A stretch of DNA of 64,000 nt from Citrus sinensis (lineage: Eukaryota > Streptophyta > Magnoliopsida > Sapindales > Rutaceae): contig NC_068558.1 of assembly GCF_022201045.2 (NCBI RefSeq), forward strand, positions 50,447,501 to 50,511,500. The letters run 5' to 3'. Below, piece by piece: positions 54,235 through 64,000 of the stretch. Every line of letters starts with the position of its first letter. Position 1 is the first letter of the stretch. Below the pieces are notes generated by a model, which was not told where the DNA came from, ran no database searches, and worked only from the letters and a program-made list of their open reading frames with translations. The position numbers and the translations under genes were made by a program.

Positions 54235-56140
54235 TTAGGTAGCTTCAGCTGCAAGTGTCAATTTGACACCATCTTTGTATGTAACTGGATCAATATTAAG
54301 TGTCTGAACCAGTTTTGTGATGTCCATAGAAATGTCAGCTGGAGACTGGACGCCACGATCAACCTGCAAAATCATTCACAGTTAACAACGGCAAGCTTGG
54401 AAACAAGAAAAGAATTTCATCTACATGATTTGACAAAAAGATTGATTTTTTAAGATGAATAGAGAGAAGGTATATGTACAGATGATGCAGAAACTGGTTT
54501 GATTAAAGAGGTACTGTATCCTCTTATCTCAGCAACCACCTCAGCCATTTGAACCCGTGATACCCTGTCTGGTCCACCCACATTCAGAAGTAACTGCATT
54601 TGCTTGTCCTCTAAGCAAATAATATTAAATAATGGAAATTATTTCAGTATTCAGATGTGAAACAATAAGAAGAAAAATGAAAAAAAAAAGCCCATATTTA
54701 GCCAAAGATTCTTGTATTACACATGAAAACCCAGTTCCCAGAAATGAAAAAGGATCATCCATTCAAAAGCAAAGTCAGCAATCAAGAGTCACTCTTATTT
54801 CATCTCCACACCAAACCCCAAATAAAAGCAACAAAAGTAATTTATTACCCTACTACTATACAGTAGAAGGTACTGTATCCTCTAATATCTACCACAACCA
54901 TACCCCTTGATAGCATTATGGATATCTTCTCTGTTACTAATTTCTTGACCAAGAAAACCAATTGCAGAACCATATAAAAAAAAAGCCTGAAGAATCTTTA
55001 CCGCTTATCTCAGCTTTTAATAAAAGCATAGAAACTAGATTATTACCTGATAACCATCTATTTGTCAAAGCCAGTATAATCTTCACAACATCCCTGACAT
55101 ATACTGGGCAGCGGCACTCATCATGAAAAAATTCCACTTTCTCTCCTTTTGAAAGAACACTATCAATCCACTGCATCAATTGAAAGTAAATTATTGGTTA
55201 GATGCCTAGAAACCATGAATGTCCATCTAAAGAGCCAAAACAAGCAGATTGCAATCTTCTTTGATATTAAATGCCACCATTGACATTTTCTTAATTTTCA
55301 TTTCTGAGCTCTCTTGCTAAGATTTGAAAACTTTGATCGAATCAGCAATCTCATACAATTAACTTCTCATTCCCAACTTGATGAGCAGAGTGCATCAGCT
55401 AGCTTTACAAATGTACAGCAAATCAGCAGAAATTTTTTCACACAATTACAAAAGCACACCTGAATCGGAAGAGATTTTGGTACGGGCGAGATAGTTTGCG
55501 GCCCATATATGATACTGCTTCTCAAAATTGCAAAATTTGAGCATTTCTCATAAATAAACTTCTCCGCTGCCACTTTCGATTTGCCGTAAACATTCACCGG
55601 AGCAATTTCATCCTCTTCTTTATAGAAAGACTTGACTCCTTCATAAACTGACAACCACAACAAAAAAAAAAATTGCATTAATCAATATTATGCAATGATG
55701 ACGACAGCACCAAAAGTACTTGGAAGATGAATGAATCACATAACAAAACCTTGATCGGTCGATAAATGAATCAAGAGATTTTCTTTATTCTCAGTGAAAC
55801 TTGATAACCAATTTACAAGAGAAGAAGGTACATTAATGGACATAGCAGAATCGGGGTCATTTTCACAAACACGTGGCACGGAGAGAGCGGCGCAGTTCAC
55901 GACCACGTCGGGCTGGCCAAATTTGAGTGCAACGGCATCGAATCCTGATCCGGATTTCAAATCGACGTCGAAAAAAACAAAAGAGTGAGGAAGGGCGTCC
56001 AGCAGGAGCTGAGGCAGCGGCGTGGAGTGGTGAGTGGCCGCCACGTCATAAGGCTTTCCTTCGATCTCGGATAAGCCTTGCAGTAAATGCTGCCCCAAGT
56101 AGCCTGTGCCTCCGACCACCAACACTCTCTTTTTACTCAT
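54235..56140 (-). CDS. RmlD/MAT2B-like NAD(P)-binding Rossmann protein
   Basis: An extended-SDR protein related to dTDP-4-dehydrorhamnose reductase and to the beta subunit of methionine adenosyltransferase; the biochemical role in plants is not known to me. Exons (minus): 56140-55750, 55647-55460, 55170-55047, 54610-54480, 54363-54235; 320 aa. Cofactor motif VVGGTGYLGQHLLQ near residue 8; DVVVNCAALS; HLSTDQVYEG; catalytic VYGKSKVAAE (YxxxK); LRSSIIYGP; VYVRDVVKIIL; and the C-terminal VGGPDRVSRVQMAE typical of RmlD folds. The start is the ATG at 56138-56140, just before the Rossmann motif, with no targeting peptide, so probably cytosolic. It shares a divergent promoter region with DGD2. Confidence 0.9.
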
Positions 56141-57396
56141 CCTCTGATTCAACAATAATTAAGAAAACAAAAGCTTCTGATCCGTTTCTCCGCAATTTGA
56201 AATCTTTAAGGCTAATTAATTTTTAAAATTGATAGAGGATGATTTCGGAAATTTTGGTTGCCAATTCAATCGGGGAATATCGCCGTCGGTATCCGAACGA
56301 GTCGAAATGTCGTTTATAGTCTCGTCTTTTGGACGATTTGTCATCTAAGATACACGTGACGCGTAACTTTTACTATCTCGTTCTCTCGTGTAGGTTGAGG
56401 TTCGGAATCGGATCTTCGTTGTCACGTGATTGTCAATTTGAATAAAGCCGGCGAGCGGCGATATAATCAACACGACCCAATGGACGTGAATGCTTGGAAT
56501 TGAATGAGCTTATTTAGATAATTCAATCTTATACATTATCATACCAGCACACTCAAATCTAACGGAAGTGAAGTTTGAGCCTCAAGGAGAGCACTTTCTT
56601 GTGACGGATCGGGATCAACAATAATGAAAGAGCAAGAAGCTTCTGATTCGTTTCTTTGTAATTTGAAATCTATGAAGTCTAATTTGGATATATATATGAT
56701 TTCGGAAATTTTCCCTGTTACTTACCATCCTACCGGGGCAGGTAAATCAATCTGAGCTCTGAAAAAAGCCCAATTCATAAGAAACGTGGCCCGCCATGGA
56801 ACTGTGTCGACAAATAACCTGGTGTGGGCCGAGATTAGTATGATCAACGAACGAACACCGCATAAAAAGTCCGAGAACAGTGATTCTTTTGTTATCCCAG
56901 ACCATAGCCCATGTCAGCGTATCTTCAACTGCCATGTTTCACAAGGTACGCTCCATTAGCCTTTTGTCACGTATGTCATGCTTTACCTACAGTCGTGTAC
57001 ACAAGCGTTTAACAAACCTTTCCCACATTTTCTTCAAGCTTCTTAAACCGACGCTTTGACGCAGCTGTTGAGTTCTCGTCACAGTCTTCTTATCCGAAAG
57101 GATTTCTCCACAAAAATCCAGAGGTACGTCTGTAATTATAATCAATCAAAACGCTCTGTTTCTCTTATTATGATCTTTTGTTTGTCTTTTGCATTATTTT
57201 TTTTCTGCTGAAAAGATAAAAAGGCCAAAATTTTGCATTTTCTTGTGAAATCCTTTAACTTGCTCAAATACAGCTTGAAATACTATATTCAGAGTAATAC
57301 ATTTGGTCTTGACTTTGTTGAAAAAATCAATTTTTGTGTTTAATTTCTCGATCTATAAGAATTCCGACTTAATTTTTTATACAGATATTGTCGCTG
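56141..57396. promoter_or_regulatory. Divergent promoter between RmlD-like gene and DGD2
   Basis: The two genes face away from each other. A 5'UTR intron of DGD2 runs from about 57125 (donor GTACGT) to the acceptor AG just before 57385. A diverged direct repeat (about 56151-56262 and 56609-56722, sharing CAACAATAAT, AAGCTTCTGAT and GATTTCGGAAATTTT) suggests that the start region of the RmlD-like gene was once duplicated. Confidence 0.5.
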
Positions 57397-59611
57397 ATGG
57401 ATAGGAAACAGCAGCATATTGCTATATTTACAACTGCAAGCCTGCCTTGGTTGACTGGGACAGCTGTGAATCCTCTGTTCCGTGCTGCCTATCTTGCAAA
57501 AGACGGGGAAAGAAGAGTTACTTTGGTGATTCCTTGGTTATCTTTGATACATCAAAAACAAGTATATCCCGGAAACATCACCTTTGCTTCACCTAAAGAA
57601 CAGGAAGCATATGTTCGTTGGTGGCTTGAGGATAGGACTGGGTTTACATCTACTTTTGATACACGTTTCTATCCTGGGAAGGTAATTGCATGCCTGTAAA
57701 TTTAATCGTCTGTATCATGGGTGGAACTTGATTTATGTGTTGATCATGGCACCACTTCTGCCACAGTTTGCTGCAGATAAAAAGAGCATTCTTGCAGTAG
57801 GAGACATTACGGAAATCATCCCTGATGAAGAGGCGGATATTGCTGTCCTTGAGGAGCCTGAGCATCTTACGTGGTTTCATCACGGCAAGAGATGGAAAGC
57901 TAAATTCCGCTTTGTTGTAGGAATCGTGCACACCAATTATCTGGAATATGTCAAAAGGGAGAAGAATGATCGATTACAAGCATTTCTTCTTGAATTTGTA
58001 AATAGCTGGCTTGCTCGTGTCCATTGTCACAAGGTAATTAATGCTTTCTGAACTATTGTTTGATTTAATTTGTACTAACAGTACATTTTGTATCTTTGGC
58101 TGGTTTAGTGTTTAATGTTTTCTTTATCTGTCACCTGGTACAGTATTTTGTATTCCTACTTATATAAGAATGTCTGTTCATGCTGGTATACATAATCACA
58201 GGTAGAGTCATAGGACTTCACATGGCAGTATTATCAAGGATAGACCAATGCATTTTCCAAAATTTTTTAGCTATTATACATTGTTAAATCCTGTCTAAAC
58301 ATACATTGATGTTTAGCTTAGCTTAAAAACTGAATTTGCTGATCCTCATCTGTTGGGTCGTTGAAGAATTGATTCTCACCAAATAGCATTATGTAAGTGC
58401 AGGTAATTAGGCTATCTGCTGCCACACAGGAATATCCCAATTCCATCGTCTGCAATGTTCATGGAGTTAATCCCAAATTCCTTGAAATTGGCGAGAAAAA
58501 GATGGAGCAACAACAAAATGGGAACAAGGCTTTCACAAAGGGCGCATACTATATTGGGAGGATGGTGTGGAGTAAAGGCTACGAGGAGCTACTTGGACTT
58601 CTTAATATTTACCACAAGGAGCTAGCAGGGCTTGAAATGGATTTATATGGCAATGGGGAGGACTTCGATCAAATTCAAAGAGCAGCTAAAAAGTTAAAAC
58701 TTGTAGTTAGAGTTTACCCTGGACGTGATCATGCAGACCCCATATTCCATGAGTAAGCTTCATCACATGTCCAACTTCGGTAGCATTTCAACAGTTATAG
58801 CTCTGATAAACCATTAAAGCATGGAGCTTTTTCTTCCCTCCTCCTATGGTTTATTTATTTATTTTTCACATATCTAAGGTGAATTATTTCCTATTTGAGA
58901 TTATCAAACTGGTGTTGATCAGGAATCAAAATTGAGATTGTGCTTTTCTCTTACAGTTACAAAGTGTTCCTGAATCCAAGCACAACAGATGTTGTTTGCA
59001 CAGCGACAGCTGAAGCATTGGCCATGGGCAAAATCGTTGTCTGTGCCAACCACCCCTCAAATGACTTCTTCAAGCAATTCCCAAATTGCCGAACTTACGA
59101 TGGCAGAAATGGGTTTGTTGAAGCCACACTCAAAGCACTTGCTGAAGAGCCTGCTCAACCAACTGATGCACAGACGCATCAACTGTCGTGGGAGTCTGCA
59201 ACAGAAAGGTTTTTGCAAGTTGCTGAGCTGGTCGGGGATGTTGTGACGAAACGGTCAAAAAGTCCTTCTAGGCACTTGGAATCCGAGTCATTAAATTCGA
59301 AGAGAATCATTGAGGATGCCTTCGGATATTTGCATTACGTTGCGTCTGGATTTGAAACATCAAGAAGAGCATTGGGTGCAATTCCTGGGAGCTTGCAACC
59401 GGATGAACAACTGTGCAAGGAACTTGGATTGGTAACAGAACTGGGCAAAGGACACTGTCACCGACCAAACGGAAGTTGGTTCGGTTCGGTTTTAGTACTA
59501 GTCGGTTCGGTGATTGGCGTATTATTTGTAAAATCTGTAACACTGAAATTGTCCGTAAACGCACGTGTTGGTAGCAATAAGCATGCATTACTAAGGCTCC
59601 ATTTGGCTTAG
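57397..59611 (+). CDS. DGD2: Digalactosyldiacylglycerol synthase 2
   Basis: GT4-family galactosyltransferase of the outer plastid envelope that adds galactose from UDP-galactose to MGDG; DGD2 is known to act mainly under phosphate shortage. Exons: 57397-57681, 57767-58033, 58403-58752, 58957-59611, 518 aa. N-terminal HIAIFTTASLPWLTGTAVNP, no long transit extension as in DGD1; HLTWFHHGKRWKAKFRFVVG; VIRLSAATQ; YYIGRMVWSKGYEELL; donor-site motif NPSTTDVVCTATAEALAMGK (EX7E type). The C-terminal 60 residues or so after CKELGLVTELGKG are not in the Arabidopsis protein as I remember it and include a hydrophobic stretch (SVLVLVGSVIGVLFVKSV). A 5'UTR intron precedes the ATG. Confidence 0.95.
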
Positions 59612-61140
59612 TGGTTTTTATTACATATTAGTTTGGAAATTAAAATGATTTTTAATTTGATAATTTAGAATTAAGGTGATTTTAGTCCAGCGCAGTAATT
59701 TGAAATTTAAGCCTCTAATATTTTTTTCTGTTGTCTTTATTATTTGACCATAGAAATAATTATTTTTTGTTATAATTAAAAAACAAGAGCTATTGCCTGT
59801 TGGTCATTAGTCCGTGGCCGGCAGCCGTGCAAACAGTAATTGTAGGATAATTACGTAAAATCCTGGTCGCTAAATATAAGAAATATGTACTTAAAACAAT
59901 AGTTAATGATTAATCTGCTTTTTAAAACAAAGATGATTAATTTGTGTTGCAAATGTCTCCTTATTATTATTATTTTCCAAAGTCTCAAATGACCTAATGA
60001 TGCCCTTCTAAATGATCATTGCAATACAATATTTTTTGTTTGAAATTCAAATAAATCTAAATTTAACTGAAATTTGAATAGGTACGAACGAAAATATCCG
60101 AACGAAATGTTTGTTTTTCTTTTATAAAATTTGAAGTGTTAAATTGTTTAATTTTTTAAAACGAAAATAGCTAACATATGTTATTTTGACACTTACAACC
60201 TCGTGAGTATCAACAATACTTATATTTGTTTGTTAAATTTATGACAAGTTATAAATAAATTATTTAATTAGTTAAAAAATGTGATAATATTTACCTTAAT
60301 AAAGCATGAAAAATAAAAAAAATATCTAACACAAGTATTTTTTAAAATTAATATATGAGATTTGTAATGCTATTTTTAGCATATTAACTTATATTTTTTT
60401 CTTGTTAAATATGTATGCCAACCAAGAATTGTTTAATCATTTTAGTTAAAATTAATGTATTAATTAACATTCAAAATCTATTGGAAAATAGTAATTATAA
60501 ATATAAAGAGATGGACCTATTATAAAACACACTTACCTAAAGTTCCATTATATTTAAAATTCTCAATCACAATTAAAAAAAAAAAAGAAAATGGATAGTT
60601 GAATAAGCACCTAACAAAAAATAATAAAAGTACAATGATAAATAAATATACTTAAGAGGGTATTAATGAGAGTAAATAATAAAATTTTATTAAGATATTT
60701 TGTCATTAAGATAAAAAGTTAAAATATTTAACTTTTTTTATTCTAACCTAACATCTTATAAAGTTATAGAAAATAAATAAATTAAAAATTTTAAATATCT
60801 GAAAATAATTAAAATTTAGATCAGATAAATTTTTTTTTTGTTTTATAAGCGAAGATGAGCCTTTTTCTAATCAGAAATTGATTATTTTAATATGGTACCG
60901 ATACATAAAAATAAAATATATTGTATTGGAATGTAAATTATCCTTATCTTTTAATTTAAGAATATTCTTTTTAGTTGGTTAATTTTGTTAATTAGAATCG
61001 TACTAATTTTTTCCCGTAATATTTTGAGTGTTAATAATTTCTTTTATTAACTCAGAAACCCAAAAAAAAAAGTGTTAAAAGCTATAGAATAGACTTAGCG
61101 CCGCAACTGCAATAACAATTAAAATAAGTGATTTTTAAGG
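59612..61140. other. AT-rich intergenic DNA
   Basis: About 1.5 kb of low-complexity AT-rich sequence between DGD2 and the snoRNA locus. No open frame, RNA or mobile element with clear ends. The start, GGCTCCATTTGGCTTAG after TAA near 59594, resembles a PIF/Harbinger terminus but no partner end was found. Confidence 0.45.
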
Positions 61141-61214
61141 CGACTTGTTGATGCGAAACTTTTCTGACCATCGGACGGTGGAAAATCAAGGAGTACAGGC
61201 AACTGAACACAACA

Positions 61215-61275
61215 AAAATAGAACTAGGGTTTCTTTAAACCCTTATTCCTCTCTAATCTCTATGTATATAAACGG
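61215..61275 (+). promoter_or_regulatory. Telo-box and TATA promoter of a snoRNA locus
   Basis: AACTAGGGTTTC (about 61222-61233) and AAACCCTT (about 61237-61244) are telo-box elements in both directions, followed by a TATA-like TATGTATATAAAC (61261-61273). In plants this combination marks promoters of snoRNA and ribosomal protein genes. Confidence 0.5.
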
Positions 61276-61508
61276 TCGCCCTAACGCCTCTTGAACAAAT
61301 TCCACTCGTCATACACGCAGTCTCCCCCTCCTACCTCGAAGATTTAGTGTCTACAATATCGGTTCAATATTTTCCTATGGCTTTCACTTTTTCAGGGTTT
61401 CGACTCAATCAATCTTCGTTTTTGATACTTCTTTGTAAATCAAGAACGGATTTCTGTTTATTTTTGCGTTTAATCGTTTATATCATTCGATGATGCTGTG
61501 GCGAAATG

Positions 61509-61589
61509 ATATCATGTGATGAGGAATTAACTGCAACAAAATGATCGATTATCATCGTGATTACCGTGTATTTAAGTCTCTGATGATTT
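61509..61589 (+). ncRNA. Candidate C/D-box snoRNA A
   Basis: Box C GTGATGA (61516-61522) and box D CTGA (61580-61583) are flanked by a short terminal stem, ATCA (61511-61514) with TGAT (61584-61587). The length of about 80 nt is typical. The sequence before box D (GTATTTAAGTCT) has no rRNA target that I can recall, so this is an orphan or its target needs a search. Confidence 0.45.
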
Positions 61590-61715
61590 TATTTCGTCGA
61601 TATTATGCTACCCAAAAATTCTTTTCTTTCAAATCTTGAAATACAAGATTTGTTTTCCCCGGTCATCTTTTTAATTTCTTCAAATTTCTCGTTTTCAGTT
61701 TTTGATAAATTTCGC

Positions 61716-61796
61716 CGGAGATATGATGATAAATCTTTTGGTCCGTGTTTCTGATTTAACCGTGACCGATAACCTTTTGCCAATATCTGATCTCTT
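61716..61796 (+). ncRNA. Candidate C/D-box snoRNA B with a 25S rRNA guide
   Basis: Box C ATGATGA (61723-61729), box D' CTGA (61751-61754) and box D CTGA (61787-61790); terminal stem GAGA (61718-61721) with TCTC (61791-61794). The 13 bases directly before D' (TTGGTCCGTGTTT, 61738-61750) are perfectly complementary to AAACACGGACCAA, a universally conserved segment of large-subunit rRNA domain II. The element before box D has no target I recognise. Together with snoRNA A it forms a small cluster behind one promoter, as is common in plants. Confidence 0.7.
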
Positions 61797-62487
61797 CTTC
61801 TACGTGTGTCGATTCTTTGCAATTACTTTGCTTTAATTTATATTGGAGTAAAGCCCTAAATTTTGGTATTCCAACCAAAAAAAAAAAAAAAATCCGCGTT
61901 AAACCAAATACTATTATTTCTCTATAACCTTGTGCTAATTGTCAAATAAACCTCCTTCATTTTTTATTTTGAAACCCATATTTCTGTTTGTCTAACAAAC
62001 CCTAATCTGTTACTTATTTTGTAAAATTATGGTTAATGCGTCCTTCGAATTGTCTACTGCTGTGATGATTTATGAATTAATTCACATGTCAGACTTCAGA
62101 GATTTTTTTGAAAAAATCTATGAGAATGGATATTCGTAATTCTGAGCAGTTATATTCTTTGATGTTCACTCTTCCATTTTTAGGAGAATGGCATTAAACT
62201 ATAAATCTGAATTCTACAAGTCTGAATTATCAAGGTCCTTGACAGAGTATTCTACCGATCATTCATTATCTTGACATTTGATTCAAAGCATTCTCATTAG
62301 TTAAATACTGAAAAATAATAATAAAAGCTTCCTATTAAAAAATAGAGAGTTGAGGACAATGAAGATACATATATTCATTCAAATTACATATTGAAGTAAG
62401 TCCAGGACAACTGAATAGCTTTCCTCCTTTAAGGACAGGGCAGATTACAAGTTACAATCTATTTTGTTGAGTGCAAAATAGGCTCAA

Positions 62488-62522
<35 letters not shown>

Positions 62523-62634
62523 CAACAGCAAGTTTTGCGCCTGAACCTAATTAGATTAAGGGATGATAACAATTTGTAAGACTGCTGACCGACTGTTTTG
62601 CAAACCAAGTCTCCAGAACTCAACTCTATTATTA
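61797..62634. other. Region between the snoRNA locus and the last gene
   Basis: Possible 3' part of the snoRNA host transcript up to about 62300, then the 3'UTR of the minus-strand gene ending at 62635. A (CT)n microsatellite lies near 62492-62520. No further gene seen. Confidence 0.4.
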
Positions 62635-64000
62635 TCAGTTGCCTTTTTGAGGATTTTGAGACTTCTCAAATAGCAGCTCGATTTTCTGGATGCCAAGACA
62701 AGAAAAGCAAGTTAATGTCAAGACAAGAAAACACAGTTAGCACAAACATATCTACATTTATATATTTCTTCCTAATGCAGAATAAGTATGCAAACATTGG
62801 TCCCTGAAGCAAGCACTCAACTTTAACAACCAGGTTGGCAATTGGCATGCTAGGTTCTATTTTGATATTTCATAAGGGTTGTGGAGAAGGAGGTATGTCC
62901 TCATTTTATGGACTTCACCAATAGACAACACAAATCATGATGCTTGATTTTGGATTAGTACTGTCTCCAAAAGAAACACAGTATATGTACAAAGGAAAGG
63001 ATTCAGTTGGCTGAAATGAGAACAGTTTTATAAGAATTATACATACCTTCACTGATTTATTAACTTCATCAAGTTTATGTAGGATCAACTCCCCGGGTAC
63101 CATGCCCCTGTGCTCTACTGAAGCTTGGCGCGGTAAGCCCGCCATCTGCACAATGTAGGCAATAATAAGAGTTACAATTACATTCAGTTACATGAAAACC
63201 ACAGAAACCAGCAAATGATGATAACAGATATTAGTAATGGAAACGGAGGAAAGCAAACTCCTAAAAGGGTGATGCTAGGGTTTGCTCAGCTCAATAATTG
63301 TTAAAGAGCTATTATTTTCTAAAATAGCCTTAAGAATTTTCTCAAATCCCCAGGATTTAAATACGATCGAAAGTGTTCTCCATAATCAATGGAAAGACAA
63401 CAATAAAATAACTGTGGAACCTAGCTACATTCATTTCCAAAGAACAGTTCTGTCAGATATAATAGAAAAATATCTTTTAAAATTTTTAAACATCTCAAGC
63501 ACTTTACTTGGTTAGCTTTTGCCCATTGCACTGGGACAGAGGAACAGACAGATATTTCAACTGGTTAATGCCTTGAACAAGCTCTTGAAAAAGGAAGGAA
63601 AATCTAACAATTTTCTTTACCTTCCAACTCTTGGATGGCGATCTCAAAACAGCTGTTCCCTCTGTCAATGATGCCATTCTAGACATACTTTCTACTTCAC
63701 CAGTGAAAGCATTTACTTTCCAGTTTTTACTGGAATTCTGTATGACCTTTGCAGCCTCTGTTACAATGACCTGAAGGAAATAGGAAATCTACCATAATTG
63801 TATGCGCAAAGAATGCCTTCAGTGTCCATAATTTACACAGACAATAGACAAGAAGAAAAGAGACTTGATTTACCTTCCTCAGAAGAACAGGATTATCAAC
63901 CCCTTGTACCTGTAGTTCATCAACAGGTGCCGCTTTTCCACGTGCAATGCTTTCAACTCTGAAGGTATGAATTCCATAAATCGATTGTAAGCAACCTATA
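62635..64000 (-). CDS. Unrecognised protein, C-terminal part (runs off the right edge)
   Basis: Four exons on the minus strand join in phase: 63958-63874 (VESIARGKAAPVDELQVQGV, DNPVLLRK), 63770-63621 (VIVTEAAKVIQNSSKNWKVN, AFTGEVESMSRMASLTEGTA, VLRSPSKSWKVK), 63145-63047 (MAGLPRQASVEHRGMVPGEL, ILHKLDEVNKSVK) and 62685-62635 (KIELLFEKSQNPQKGN, stop). All introns have GT-AG borders. The upstream part lies beyond position 64000. The visible 110 or so residues are basic and hydrophilic without membrane segments or a motif I know; the end could form a helix. I do not assign a function. Confidence 0.6.

Noticed and set aside
59594-59640. A complete PIF/Harbinger element after DGD2
   Set aside because: Only one terminus-like sequence was found, with no matching inverted end or second target duplication downstream.

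Overview
This is nuclear DNA of a flowering plant. The genes are rich in introns with GT-AG borders, intergenic DNA is AT-rich, and small DNA transposons and a plant-type snoRNA locus are present. The proteins look eudicot. My guess is Citrus or a close relative, but nothing in the window proves the species. All exon models were read by eye from splice borders, reading phase and family similarity.

Layout, left to right. 1.4-11.7 kb (+): a plastid K+/H+ antiporter of the KEA1/KEA2 type in 20 coding exons. 12.9-14.8 kb (+): plastid-type FolD of one-carbon metabolism. 19.1-16.0 kb (-): threonine aspartase (taspase). 22.1-19.6 kb (-): phosphomannomutase. 26.4-24.5, 29.4-27.1, 34.7-32.6, 36.7-35.1 and 39.8-37.7 kb (-): five tandem copies of a neomenthol dehydrogenase-like short-chain reductase (SDR) plus one relic. 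Two copies look whole and three are damaged. 46.2-40.6 kb (-): mitochondrial NAD-malic enzyme of the NAD-ME2 type. 49.3-48.0 kb (-): a small complex I subunit. 53.4-51.7 kb (-): a very divergent, probably decaying relative of the sliding clamp PCNA. 56.1-54.2 kb (-): an RmlD/MAT2B-like Rossmann protein. 57.4-59.6 kb (+): digalactosyldiacylglycerol synthase 2 (DGD2). 61.2-61.8 kb (+): a telo-box/TATA promoter followed by two C/D-box snoRNA candidates. 62.6 kb to the right edge (-): the 3' part of an unrecognised gene.

The single-copy genes are housekeeping functions of plastid and mitochondrion: plastid ion balance, folate, galactolipid, malate oxidation and complex I. From memory, the order KEA2, FolD, taspase, NAD-ME2, small complex I protein, RmlD-like, DGD2 is collinear with the start of Arabidopsis chromosome 4 (At4g00630 down to At4g00550). 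The SDR array, phosphomannomutase and PCNA-like relic would then be insertions or lineage differences.

The accessory material is where novelty lies. It includes a MULE with an exact 9-bp target duplication that carries an exon of a selenium-binding protein gene, two related Tourist-like MITEs, a hAT MITE inside the PCNA-like gene, a nested-palindrome fold-back element beside a potential Z-DNA tract, and a SINE-like repeat in two copies. No LTR retroelement, CRISPR array or tRNA gene was recognised.
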